DNA of 64,000 nucleotides from Macrocystis pyrifera (lineage: Eukaryota; Sar; Phaeophyceae; Laminariales; Laminariaceae). Both the position numbers and the translations under genes were made by a program. Positions 1 through 11,054 of the stretch are shown here, piece after piece. Where the stretch lies: the NCBI GenBank assembly GCA_031763025.1, contig JASSKH010000001.1, positions 15,105,142 through 15,169,141 on the forward strand, written 5' to 3'. Numbering within the stretch: the first letter of the stretch is position 1; every line of letters begins with the position of its first letter. The notes beneath the pieces were generated by a model. That model had not been told where the DNA came from. It saw only the letters and a list, made by a program, of their open reading frames with translations, and ran no database searches.

Positions 1-372
1 TCCCTCGCCCCGACCGCCTGAGAAAGTACTCATTCTGACGTAAACTTGTAAAGAGGAATTCGTGTGCCCGATCAGCCAGCTTTTAGTCGAAGCCGGGCCA
101 AGCCGTATACACTACTGCCGCCGTTACTGTCCATTTTAACATGCTTCCACCTCGTGTACAAAAATCCAATAGCTCTACGTAGTCACACGCGAAGCCCGAC
201 GTATTGGGTCTGAGGGACAAAACGCCAAGAAACCCCTCCATTCTCGAGGTGTTTTTCGAGCTTACGTAGTATTAGACTCAATGCGTATGTAGCGTATGAG
301 GGCCTGTGAACACGCAAACAATCTGATTGGGCTCGGGTCATAGCGACGAGTTCCCCCCCCCCACACACACAC
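1..372. other. No gene recognised
   Basis: No exon or repeat could be supported here. A short C-run with CA repeats lies at about 354-372, directly before the retroposon copy that follows. Confidence 0.5.
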
Positions 373-664
373 TTGCTGTCTCTGGAAGTGGCTACACCAG
401 AAATTAAATCAATTCACTGACGCCGTCATCCATCTGGGAGAAAATCCGCCTCAAAGGCGATTCTTAGTAGGATGCAGCCCACCCTTCATGCGACTCGCCC
501 AACACCTCATGGCTCTTCGCGCTTGGCGCAAGCAATGTCTACCTGGTCGGTGAAAACCGGACGTGCTCCGTCCCGGCATTGTAGGGATGAGAGGGTCCAT
601 GGTCATATGACTACGCCCATGCATGATAATGATAATGGGTATGCCCCCCCCCCCCCCCCCCCCC
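373..664 (+). mobile_element. Retroposon R4, copy 1, longest type, poly-C tail
   Basis: The copy runs from the CTGTCTCTGGAAGTGGCTAC end to CATGATAATGGGTATG and is followed by C21 (644-664). It aligns along its whole length with 44915-45184 and, on the other strand, with the shorter copies at 53475-53906. All copies share the 3' end and differ in how far they reach 5', the pattern left by target-primed reverse transcription. It is a SINE or the 3' end of a LINE; no pol III box was certain. It lies against the minus-strand coding-like fragment at 694-960. Confidence 0.7.
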
Positions 665-693
665 ACTATGATATGTCTACCCGAACAAGTTGA

Positions 694-960
694 TCGATGC
701 TCAATGTTGCGCTCCATATACCGATGAGCGCTACGTCGGGCAGCGGTTTTGGCCGCCTTCCGGTCAAGGAACTCGCTAAACGTGCGCCAGCTCTCGTCGA
801 CCTTCCTCTTCGTCTCTGTCGACGCTTCCATTCGGTGGGAAGCCAAGGACATGTTGTTGTGGTGGCGAGATATGGTGCTTTCAAGTGTATCTTGCCTACG
901 AGCTATCTCTTCGCTCGAGACACGCGCGGAGAAAAAGCGTCTGTCTCGGTTGAAGCAACG
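694..960 (-). pseudogene. Coding-like fragment, unknown protein
   Basis: Read on the minus strand from 960, this stretch gives about 85 residues rich in charged helix-formers, including SSEEIARRQDTLESTISRHH and VDESWRTFSEFLDRKAAK. The composition is unlike the surrounding chance frames. A TACAG acceptor with an upstream pyrimidine and TTAAT-type stretch lies exactly at its 5' side. The open frame runs into the poly-C tail of R4 on its 3' side, so the retroposon may have landed in or beside it. Another coding-like stretch on the same strand lies at about 1085-1221 (contains LERFRGGDSLRAESWGKNGG). I do not recognise the family. It could be a host exon or part of a mobile element. Confidence 0.35.
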
Positions 961-2329
961 CTGTACTCGTAGCGAGATAAGTATTAATCAACCTACCAAC
1001 ATGCAGGATATGCCATCATCACAAGCTCCAGAGACTCCGATAGTACGATAAAAAAAATAGACTGGCTGACCATGGTACCATTCACCCTCCATCGCTTGAA
1101 CCATCTGCTTCTCACCTCCGTTTTTGCCCCAACTTTCAGCTCGAAGGCTATCTCCTCCGCGGAAACGCTCTAGTACATGTGAGTCGGCACCATGCATCGA
1201 GAACCTCTTCGTCCCGGCCACCGTACTACATACTGTACACCGCCTCCGTCACCTATCGTCTTCATGGCCTGCTGTTTTTTCACGAGCGAGTTTCTAGCAT
1301 TGACACTGCTAAACAAATAGGGATCCCCTCTCGAAATGCCTGAGGCGTCCGTGCCCGCCGTAACGCTCCCGAAAATATACCCGAATCTGTTCGGAAAAAA
1401 GCAAGCACCGCTTGATATTCATGTAAGAGTACGGGCGGGAAGTGTGTTCCTTGGCAAACGGGAATGTTATTCCCGGCCAGAATCGTGAACCAGCTTAGGC
1501 TTTTGTACAGACAAGTGTACGAGACAAATCCACCAACAAACGCACACCATTTTGACGACAGTTACAAGTACTATGCTGTAATTAGAGGTCCTAGCGATAG
1601 CATATACTTCCCTATCATGGCAAAGGTGCGGACACGGGTTTGGCGAATCGTAACGCCGGGATCGAGGGTATGTATCGTGGTGATGCAGACTAAATAAAAA
1701 ACGTCCGCCTTCGACGCGTGCAACCACGTGATAAAAAGGCATGGTCATAGCCGTAGTATCGTAGTGTCAAAAATTCCAGATGCTTTTCATGAGCGTAAAA
1801 AAACGAGCAAGAAGGCTGCGGCGTTTGTTTTCTCGGCACGCCGAAGATGTGAGTGACCGCGACTCTTCTCGGGATAACTCTTGTTGCAATCTTCCCGTGC
1901 AAGGCACCTACAGGCGGACGCGGCGACATGGCCTTACGAGTAGGAGCTCCCGTACTGGGAGCAGAGAGTACTCATATATACATACTGCAGGTAGACAGCT
2001 ACCTGACATAATACGTGGTTTATAGACGTGTGCTCTTACTCCGTATCAAAACTAGAGAAAAACACTCACTTGTTTTTTCTCCTTGCCACGAGCATACATG
2101 CACCTATATGCTTATGCAATATAGCCACGAGCATACATGCACCTACATAGTTACGCAATATAACTTCATGCCGATAAAGCATTGCCCAAGCTGAGGGCAT
2201 CATTGCTCAACACGTGCAAACTATAGTTATCTCGAGCGTCCCCTCTAACATTCAGACCCCGGCCCCGACCCCGACCTGTCGCAACATTAACACGAAAACA
2301 ACCGAAATCAACACCGCCGGTGTCGACGA
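961..2329. other. Non-coding stretch, no feature certain
   Basis: Apart from the possible minus-strand exon at 1085-1221, no exon could be supported. A 30 bp direct repeat (ATAGCCACGAGCATACATGC type) occurs at about 2087-2160. Earlier exons of the TPR gene may lie here or left of the window. Confidence 0.4.
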
Positions 2330-2580
2330 ACACGACCACGACAACGACGACAACGACGACCACGATGACGCCACCACCACCACCACCACCGCCACCACCA
2401 CTACCATCACCACCACCACCACCACCATTACCACCGCCAATACCAACACCAACACCAACACCACCACGACCACGACCATCACCACCACCACCACCATCAT
2501 CACCACCACCACCACCTGCACCACGATGACGATGACGACGACAATGACAATGACAATGACAATGACAACAAAGACGGACA
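2330..2580. repeat. Degenerate ACC/CAC trinucleotide repeat
   Basis: About 250 bp of ACC, CAC, GAC and AAC triplets. It is open in several frames on both strands, giving poly-Thr, poly-Pro, poly-Val and poly-Gly, all of low value as gene evidence. It ends just before the first recognised TPR exon. Confidence 0.9.
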
Positions 2581-2587
2581 ACTACAG

Positions 2588-2684
2588 TGGTGCGGTGTAC
2601 GACTTCGGGATGATAATCGACCGCGCGGAGGATCCCAGCGCGTCCGACTACATGCGGCGAGCTTGCGCCTTCTGCTGCGGGCAG
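2588..2684 (+). CDS. TPR gene, penultimate exon
   Basis: Encodes the second half of one TPR and helix A of the next. It ends in CAG before donor GTGCAA, phase 0. The low-complexity ACC repeat just upstream makes the acceptor uncertain. Confidence 0.6.
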
Positions 2685-3709
2685 GTGCAACATGACATTT
2701 CATTGAGGCGTGCTACGTATTACGGCGGAGGTGTAGAGCACCTCGCTTTTTCTGAGGCACTTCACTCGATTGTAGTAGCTCTATCGCCCAGCAACAGGCT
2801 TTTGAGATAATAACCAGCGAATTAAGTCTAGACGCGTTCTACGATAGAGGTATTAATAGCACATTTCCGCTGTTTTGCTTTCTGCATGACGGGGTTCCTT
2901 AACCCAAAATCGTCGAAATACCAATCTTGTTTCGAAAAATGACGTTTTGGTTTACTTGGGACTATGGGAGTATTCATCGGGATGCAATTTGATTTTTACT
3001 GAAGTCAGTGTTCGGGTGAGGTATGAAGCTCCTTAAGGTCAAGTGAGGAGCCTCAGAAAATGTAGGGTGAACCTCTATCGTAGAACGCCTCTCAAGCTCG
3101 GTAAGACGCACCCCTGGGCCTGCATGAGCTATCGATACGTGTACAGGTGCCGAACGGAAAAATGCTGTGAAATATATTCACATTAGGGTCGAACGCGGTT
3201 GGGCACAGCTCCTCAGTTGCAATGGCCCATGCAGTGGTCAGGCCAGAAGGGCCTCACAGATCATCGAACAGATCGTCGATTCCCACTTGAAGATCTACAT
3301 ATTTCAGGGCCGATAGATCTACATATTTCAGGGTCGATGGCCGACGGCGAGAACCGACACCCCCACCCGTTTCACACCTTGAACCGATACATTCCGCGAA
3401 CCGTTGCATACCGACTCACATAGTACCCAACCATGCAACCAACGAACGGTACAGAACTGGCAGAAAGCGCTGGACGACCTGGACCGCTCCATCGAAACCC
3501 GTGAAACAGCGCAGGCGTTTTCGCTCCGGGGCCGAGTCCATGCCTGCATGCGCCGCTGGGACGACGCCCTCGACGACTACAGTGCCGCCCTTGCCCTAGA
3601 TCCGAGCAACGCAGCAGCTTTAGAGGGCAGGGCTGAGGCGCTGACACCGTACGTGCCGCTGCCCATGATGAGCGACGAAGATGCGGCTAGAATGGCTGCG
3701 GGGAAATAG
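2588..3709 (+). CDS. TPR-repeat protein, C-terminal two exons (partial gene)
   Basis: Two exons, about 2588-2684 and 3455-3709, join in phase 0 across a 770 bp GT-AG intron and read as tandem tetratricopeptide repeats. These are helical hairpin pairs that act as protein-protein docking surfaces. The first repeat is half visible (GAVYDFGMIIDRAEDP). The second spans the splice junction (YMRRACAFCCGQ then NWQKALDDLDRSIE). The third is canonical (FSLRGRVHACMRRWDDALDD followed by YSAALALDP) with the expected small residue at 8 and Ala, Tyr, Ala and Pro at 20, 24, 27 and 32. A 24-residue tail and a TAG stop follow. The 5' part of the gene was not found. The 5' limit at 2588 follows a CTACAG acceptor but could be 10-15 bases further left. 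Partner and cellular role are unknown. Confidence 0.75.
2834..3088 (+). mobile_element. TIR element R5, copy 1 (255 bp MITE)
   Basis: It is bounded by perfect inverted ends GTTCTACGATAGAGGT / ACCTCTATCGTAGAAC and matches 7510-7762 in inverse orientation through its whole length. There is no coding capacity. It sits in the TPR intron. A target-site duplication could not be fixed because the ends are flanked by GCG/GC bases that may belong to the TIR. Confidence 0.8.
3455..3709 (+). CDS. TPR gene, last exon
   Basis: Starts after a GGTACAG acceptor in phase 0 and ends with TAG at 3707-3709. It encodes 84 residues: the end of one TPR, one complete TPR, and a C-terminal tail ending SDEDAARMAAGK. 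Confidence 0.8.
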   Translation, partial: NWQKALDDLDRSIETRETAQAFSLRGRVHACMRRWDDALDDYSAALALDPSNAAALEGRAEALTPYVPLPMMSDEDAARMAAGK

Positions 3710-6700
3710 GGTGATTTCTTTTGTTCCCAGTTTTACGTTCTCGTTTTCGGAGATTGGCTTTGAATGCGGGATTAGCCCTTTTCGTGTTTTACATGCTGAA
3801 ACGTTTATCATATACTAACTCCAAGAGGTTTGTAGCGATCAAAGTGTTGAGAGGAGGGGGCGGCTAGTCTCGTGCAGAACTAGCTTGGACGTTTTCGGGC
3901 ACTAGAGAGAACGCGTGGGTAGTTGCGCTGACCTGTAGTGAAACAGGTGGGTGGTGTTGGTCATCAGGGGAAAAGGAGCAGTCGAGCGCAAGCTTGCCTG
4001 CAAATTACCGCTATTATTAGTGTATACTTAGTATAGTTCACGCCGTGTGTCTATACGGGTGTCGTGTTCTCGCAGAAATGGTGTAAGACATGAGTTGGAA
4101 CTCTTCAAAGGTCGCCAGAGCACCAGTGCCAGTCCTCGAGACACAGTCAATGACTCGCCAGTGCCAGTCATTTTGGAACACTCGGTCCCCAGGGTACCTG
4201 GGGTCTAAAAATGACTATATAAGTCTCGCTTGACCCAAGAGTACCTGGGGGCTGAAATAGCTGAGTACCGCCAGTCACAAGGTTACCTAGGGTTTGAAAG
4301 GACTGAGTCCCACCAGTCCCACCAGTCCCAAGGGTTCCAGGAGCTGAAATGGGTGAGAGTCTTCGTCAGCCCCAAGGGTACCTGGGGGCTGAAATGGCTG
4401 AGGGACTGAAATGACTGAGTCCCGGCAGTCCCAAGAGTACGAGTAGTTGAAATGACTGGTGCCCGGAGGGCTGGTATTCCGATGATCTTTGGAATTCCTC
4501 TTCGGCGTTGATAAGGCGGGTCGTCGTCGTTGCTCCTTCCGAGTTACGCGAGTGTTTGAATAATAAGCGCCGGGGAAGAACGTGATAAATTCTAGGCGAT
4601 GCGAGCGACGTGCATGTCTCTGTCGGTCCGTTCGGTGACCGTTTTTGTTGCTACTCTTGTGTTTTGCCCTGGTTTTGGGGAAAAAGTCGATCAAAACAAG
4701 AGAACGAATTCTAAGCTAGAGACTCCCAAGCGCAAGTTTATTGTGCGGGGGGGGGAGCTACCTCCATCGAGCGGGTTTCTTGAAGGCGTTTTGTTTGGCT
4801 CAGTGGGTATGATCTTGCGCCCCTCGCACGGCCATCCGTGCCTTAAACAAAAGTAGTTGAAACGTAGGTGCGGGTGCTCCACACAAAGACTCGAAGGTGG
4901 TGGTGATGGTTTCTCATGGTGGTTACTCGTGGTGGTGGCGGCGGTGGTGGTGAGGATGGTGAGGATGATGACGGTGGTCGCAGCCGTGGTGGCGGTGATA
5001 CACTTCAACGTAGGTCCACACTTTCTGGGCACCAACCGAAAATCAATGTCTAGATTGGTCACCAGAGGGCAGGTAAAAGGTAAAGGAGCCGCTTTTCGCT
5101 AAAAAAAAAAAGGCGTACGACAGCAGTAAAATAGAGAGAAACTTACGGTACCAGGTGCTTGGTGCCAGGTATTATACAATATTGGATACGATCTCTACTT
5201 TCACACCACCTCACCGCGTGTTACTTTAGACACGCAACGTACTTTTGCAAGAATGAACAAATGTATAAAATTGGGCATGACAAGGCCAAAATTTCTATGG
5301 AAACTCCCGAACGAGAATTTCCGAACTTTGGGACAATCGAATGAATATTTCCGGAATTTCCGTGGGAATTTCCGACTTTGAGATTTCTGATCAAAACTTT
5401 CTGCAACGCACGACCGCACACGATCCACCCGTTCAGATGAATATCCCAAATAGCGCCTTACCGTGACGCCTATTTTGATTGGCCAACACCGGAAGTAGCC
5501 GATACATCCCGAGGGGCTACAGGGAGGCATACAATGATTGGGGGGAGGGGGGAGCTGAATTTTGAAGTTTTCGCGGAGCAAAAGTAGCGACGAAATATTT
5601 TCGAAAATACGTGTAATACGCACCAGGTCGTGGTCGTAGTTTTTTAACAAGACTCCTTCTCTCTGGATCCATGTCTTGATTCGCCAACAGACTTGCGGCA
5701 TGCCCATCTGATAAACTCGTAATCAGCAGCAGAAAAGCTGTAAAAGTGCATGCCATGACGACGTCGAGGAGTGTCGTTACAAGCTCCTTACGTTGTTTTA
5801 GGAGGGCTGAAATTGCATGCCACTCCGTACGATACCGACGAATTTCGCTACTAGTTAAGCCCGCTGGTGCCGAAACCAAAACAAAAATATCACGTATGCA
5901 CACGGGTCGGAAGCTTGGTCATGATACAAGTACGAAGACCTTGTCGTCCACAACAGGTCGATGCGGTATTAGCTCGAACGCCCCGGCGCACGCATAAGGC
6001 CACGTGCAAGGAGACACGATGACCGTATACTCAGTTTCGTTCGCTTGGGCTGTGTTCTTCCATACTTTTACAACTGTTTTTGGTTGTGCTAAGGGGTTGT
6101 TGTTGCGTTTTATACCGAGAGAGAAGGGAACGACAAGGCGAGAGACACAGCGCGGGGGGTAGGTTTGCTTTGTTTGGTGAGAACTATACGGATCGGATCG
6201 GAATGACGATCGAACGATTGCCTCGTGGGATAAGCTTCGCCTAGAATGAACTTCGTGTAGGATGAGGAAGCAGGGTGATCGAAGATTGGCGTCGGATCAG
6301 GGTTCCTACCGGGAGTAGGGCCGTCGACAGGACAGTAAAATAAAAATATGTTTTTACGAATTATCAATACAGGTTTCCATTATTGTTCCTGGATTCCTAT
6401 TGTTTTACGATTCGTACTGGTACCTTGGCCTCGCCGCTGCTTGACTCGAGTGCCGGCGCGAGAGTTTCGTAGCTGCCTCGATAGGCGCTACTTCGTAGCA
6501 TCTCGACCTCGCCGCTAGTCGGTTCGAGAATCGGCGCGAGCTCACCATATCGGCATTAAACAACTCTGATAGGAACCAGTGCACGGTCTCTGTCACCATG
6601 CGCACAGGTATTACGTGCCAGCATAGACTGTATCGGTGTATCTGCTCCCATATGCTGCAGCCCTTCCGTGACACGCACACACAGGAATAATGCACTTTTT

Positions 6701-6856
6701 GCTGCTAAAGGGACACGAATCGTGAAATATTAAAAATACCAAGTTACGAACCGCTGCTAACTGCTGCACACCTCGCACACATCAACGACCCCCACTCATC
6801 ATCTGTTGTAGATATTTCAGTGCAGATCTATTCCAGATCCTCGTGTGATCTATTTA
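3710..6856. other. Intergenic region, tandem repeats, no gene seen
   Basis: After the TPR stop the DNA holds a tandem repeat at about 4100-4465, a GTG/GGT-rich patch at 4890-5000 and otherwise unremarkable AT-balanced sequence. Open frames here, such as 5517-5903 minus, show no family signature. Confidence 0.5.
4100..4465. repeat. Degenerate tandem repeat, ~40-60 bp units
   Basis: Units contain AAGGGTACCTGGGGGCTGAA followed by ATGGCTGAGTCCC and CCAGTCCC. At least six diverged copies are visible, with internal shorter duplications (CCACCAGTCCCACCAGTCCC). Confidence 0.8.
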
Positions 6857-6961
6857 TCACGGGGGACTACAGTAAATAGGACTTACGATACGTACTAAAA
6901 CCTATACATTTACCTATTTTTACTACCAATATTTGGTCCTGTTTACTATGTTCCCCCGTAA
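6857..6961 (+). mobile_element. MITE-1 copy
   Basis: Near-palindrome with ends CACGGGGGACTACAGTAAAT and ATTTGGTCC...CCCCCGTAA. It is non-coding, with the core TTTACCTATTTTTACTA that fixes orientation. Confidence 0.85.
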
Positions 6962-7034
6962 TAGATATGTCCCCGGGTGGAAGCATGACAGTCTGAATGA
7001 CCTAGCCCGCGTTTCCTGCGTTAGAACTGTACTA

Positions 7035-7140
7035 CTACGGGGGTCCATAGTTAACAGGACCTATGGTATACATAAAAACCTATATATTTACCTATTTTTA
7101 CTAAAAATATTTGGTCCTATTTACTATGGTCCCCCGTACT
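7035..7140 (+). mobile_element. MITE-1 copy
   Basis: Ends CTACGGGGGTCCATAGTTAA and CTATGGTCCCCCGTA. It lies only 73 bp from the previous copy, in the same orientation. Confidence 0.85.
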
Positions 7141-7509
7141 ACAGCGTACCGATCGTGCACAACATCTCGTAACGGTACGTTGGCATCCAGGTTGACGTGC
7201 TGTAGATCGTGATATTTCCGACGTGTGAATTCTTGTCTTCCCCTCTGTTGAGCGTTGCCGTCCACGGGGACACTGTCCAACTGCAAGACTCTAGCGGTAC
7301 TGCGCAAGATCCCCCCGCCTGCTGCTGTCCCCGGCTACAGCATTGATGACGATGAACATCGATCAGAGATGTAGGTGTTCACGCCCGAATATCTTGGACG
7401 CCTTCCCTCACCGACTCCCTCGAACATTTTAGCGGGTGGGTGGGGGAGTGCAACACTCTCCTGAATACCTCTCCGTGGCTTGATGTCTGATCGTTCTCTG
7501 TGAAAGAGG

Positions 7510-7762
7510 CATTCTACGATAGAGGTTCACCCCACATTTTCTGAGGCTCCTCACTTGACCTTTAGGAGCTGCGCACCTCACCCGACAACTGACTTGAGCA
7601 AAAATCAAAATGCATCCCGATGAATAATCCCATGGTCCAAGTATACGAAGACGTCATTTTTCGAAACAAGATTGGCATTCCGACGGTTTTGGGTTAAGAA
7701 GCCCCGTCAGTATGAAAAAAAATATAATATAGCGGAAATGTGCTACCTCTATCGTAGAACGC
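7510..7762 (-). mobile_element. TIR element R5, copy 2
   Basis: Reverse complement of the element at 2834-3088, with the same CTACGATAGAGG inverted ends and about 85-90% identity by eye. Short related ends occur at 36265-36285. Confidence 0.8.
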
Positions 7763-8149
7763 GTCGAAACCCAATGATAAAACCTCGTACCACACATCTC
7801 GGGATGGTGTTCTATCGTACTTCCCGCAGATTGCAAATCACGAATCATATATAGCGTGAACAAACAGCCATCTGATTGGCCAATTATTCGGAACCTACGT
7901 GCACAGCTCATATTTCTCGCCTTTCTGGGCTCCCGATGAAAATGTTATGGTCTGTACTTTTGGACTGTGACTTGGTGTCAGTTCATTATGTTTCACCCCT
8001 CGCTCGAAGAGGAGGGGGTAAGGGTGAACCCCGGGACTGAACTCCGACTCAGGTCCATTCTAGCATCCGCCCACATGCAGGTCAACTACGCCTCCATCCG
8101 GCGTAAACTCCCTACGTATTCGCCGGCCTCCCACAGCACGGTCGGTGGC

Positions 8150-8350
8150 ATAGTGTATAAATACTCTCCCCCCCCTCCTCTGTGTGCCTATGATTACGCC
8201 CCTCCCCCCGTCTGAACGACATGTCTACCCCCGGTCTCCCTCTACATGGTTCATATGACCCTCCCCCCCACCCCCCCTCCCCGACCCTACCCCCCTCAAC
8301 GACTTATAGGACCCCCCCCCCATTTGAATGACTGATAAACCCCCCACGCC
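8150..8350. repeat. C-rich low-complexity tract
   Basis: Runs of 6-11 C separated by short mixed words. It may be decayed poly-C tails of R4-type retroposons, but no R4 body could be aligned. Confidence 0.5.
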
Positions 8351-8716
8351 CCTCCTTTCCCCTGGTTTGTGCGGCTTCCTTACTCTCGACGCCCCCACTC
8401 CCGAGCATCTTCCGCGGGCTCTACTGTAGTTCACCTCAAAAAGCTCTTCGACCTGGCTGCATCCCTCGCTTGCAGCATGTCTACCACACTCCGGACACCC
8501 ACCACCGTGCTGCACCTCTGCCACGCTTACGTACGTATGCACCCCTTGTGCGCCCCCAATGGCATCGGCTCTCGCGGTTCAACAAGTCATCAACGTACAA
8601 AACACATCCTACTAGTGATGTAAGCCTACTAGTGATGTAAGAGAACGAGCCCTAAAGAAATGCAGGCTGATATTTACTGCGGGAAACTACTGCTGTGCAG
8701 CAGGACAGTACAAGTA

Positions 8717-8821
8717 GTACGGGGGGCCATAGTTAATAGGACCTACGGTACACACAAAGACCTGTATGTTTGCCTATTTTTAGCAACATTATTTGGTCCT
8801 ATTTACTATGGTCCCCCGTAA
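8717..8821 (+). mobile_element. MITE-1 copy
   Basis: Ends GTACGGGGGGCCATAG and CTATGGTCCCCCGTAA, with a core as in the other copies. Confidence 0.85.
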
Positions 8822-8877
8822 TAGTACATGCTGGAACCAATACTATACTTGAGTTAGTGTAGAAGACGGCCCTTTCC

Positions 8878-8953
8878 CTAATGTTATGAGGCTTAGATTG
8901 GGTAGGCGATTGGTTAACCTTTTACCTTTAGCCCAACGGACTAAGTCCTTAAC
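8878..8953 (+). repeat. Short hairpin repeat R13, copy 1
   Basis: Begins TGTTATGAGGCTTAGATTGG and ends GGACTAAGTCCTTAACA. The two ends are imperfect inverted repeats. A near-identical copy lies at 9150-9229. Confidence 0.7.
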
Positions 8954-8954
8954 A

Positions 8955-9013
8955 AATGACGACGACGGCAGAACATGGGTCGTTGGTCGTGAGTTCGAAT
9001 CTCACGTAGGCCA
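8955..9013 (+). other. tRNA-3'-half-like sequence
   Basis: GTGAG-TTCGAAT-CTCAC forms a perfect T-arm (B-box-like) followed by seven bases and A, as in a tRNA 3' half. No matching 5' acceptor strand was found. It is probably a tRNA-derived SINE remnant rather than a tRNA gene. Confidence 0.25.
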
Positions 9014-9149
9014 TGAAATCGCTTTCTAAAGAAAAGTGAATTTCCTCATGTCAAGAATCTGAAAAGATACTTCTAGATCCCCAGAAATTGGAACCGCGTG
9101 TTGGTGTCACGCGTCGACCTGTATATCCGGTCCGTTCCAGGGGGGGGGA

Positions 9150-9229
9150 GAGTGTTATGAGGCTTAGATTGGGTAGGCGATTGGTTAACCTTTTACCTTT
9201 ATTAGCCCAACGGACTAAGACCTTAACAC
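9150..9229 (+). repeat. Short hairpin repeat R13, copy 2
   Basis: Matches 8878-8953. The ends AGTGTTATGAGGCTTAG and CTAAGACCTTAACACT are inverted repeats. It follows a G8 run. Confidence 0.7.
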
Positions 9230-11012
9230 TAACTACCCTGGTAGTAAGTGTAACCTGGACACGGCCTGGGTAGGCATATTTATTATTCTTCGTAGAATGC
9301 TGTACCCCAGGGACAGCAGACCCGGCCGACAGATGCGTGCCCCCCACCAATCCTCAGGGAATGCACAGAGCTTTTTTTGCTCTTCAGGCTGCATTTCCCG
9401 CCACTGCCACCCCCTGCCACGGCGGCTACTGCTCCACCTCCGGGGTCACTTCCAACAACAACAGGTATCGTACGTGCTTAGGTAGGTCTCCCACAACACA
9501 GCACCTGCCTGCAAGTCGCGAAGAACCAAGTAAGTGCTTTAGGGGGCCTAACTTTATTTAAATCGCGACGCCGTTATTGCCGATCTCCCGAGCGTATGTT
9601 CCGCTTCATCTGGCGCTGTTAATGTAGTGTTGGACATCGAATCCGTAGACCGTTTTTTGCAGGCTGTTGTTGGCCGATCGCACCGAAGCCCGCTCCCCCG
9701 AACCGGCCTGATAACTCCGCGAGCTCTCTCGAAACATGCCGTCCCCACTCCTCCATCTCTCGCCCCGAGTCGCTGAGGCCTCGTCTTCCGCCGTTGTCTC
9801 GGCGGGGTAGTTGCCGCCTGGTACAACGTTTCTTCTCCGCGCTGTCTCCCATGATGCTGTCGCCGCCGGCCTACAGCAAGCACGTACTGACTGTAGTTTT
9901 GATCCTCCAACAATACGTACCTGGCACGTGGGATAATTTACTCTCCTCCATATCCTCTCCTCAAAAGTCTCCCCACTTTAATCCCAAGAGACAGCAGCAG
10001 CATGCTGCAGTCTTCCCGTTCCATCCTGGTGTCCTTTCCTGCACGAAAAATAGCACCCTGCTGATCGCCTCCTCCCCTGCACACCGCTGTTGGCTTGACG
10101 GCCGCCCCCCTGCTTGCTTGTGATACTCTCTGCTCCTCTTTTGCGTGCGCAACCCACTACTACGAGCCTCGTACGAACCGTTCTGCGGCACTAATACTGC
10201 TGTTACATAACCCCCCGCCTTACTTACATACTGCTGTGGTGTCGTCTGTAGACTGCAGACCGGCTTTTATACGATTTCTGATGTTGTACCATACCATCAG
10301 GGACACCGTCATACCGTAATGACATCATACCGCCCAGCAGGCTCCACCATGCCGCCCGTCAACTATAGGCGCAACGATACCCCTACGAGAACGTATAGGT
10401 TGAAGTGCCAATGCTACGAGTATGATGCCTACCTGGTATGTACTATGTGTACCGAGATGATGCCGCATCCAGTCTACAGAACGACTGCTGGTAGATGTAT
10501 GAACACGAACGAACAGATCACACTCTTTAGTTGGCCGAAATCTTGGCAAATCTGCCAAATCTTTAATCTTTAATTCTAGTGTTATTTGGTCCCCTCAACA
10601 AAAAACGCCAATCTTTGAACTACAACTCCATAATGAAACAAAATGCGAAAAAGGCAAATCAACCCCACCTCAATCAACGCGTTTGGAGGCGGACCACACA
10701 CAGCAGGCCCACAAAACCTGGTGTGGTGCAGCACCTGCAGCAGCCCTCCAAACGGAATCCTAGAGCTACTATCGTGCGAGGCAGCCTCCCGCCCTCTTCT
10801 CCTCCTTGGCCCCGGATTGCGCTGCTGAGAGCGGTGAGCACTTCGAGGAAAAGGAAGATCAGGTGATGCAGGATTTCGAATCCTGCCTCTCACAGGGCAA
10901 GAGCTTTGGGGGGCGCGACTCATGACTTGTAGTTTCACGTTGCTTGTGCTTGCTGAAACTCTGAAGAGCCTTGAGCAGCTACATAGCTCCACAGCAGTAG
11001 TTTGCATCCTAT

Positions 11013-11054
<42 letters not shown>

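Noticed and set aside
2214-2810. 198-codon open stretch with poly-Thr
   Set aside because: Only the last part (from about 2588) is supported as a TPR exon. The rest is an ACC microsatellite, and the sequence beyond 2684 is intron.
10838-10900. tRNA-like hairpin around GCAGGATTTCGAATCCTGC
   Set aside because: A good T-arm-like stem but no D-arm, anticodon arm or matching acceptor stem.
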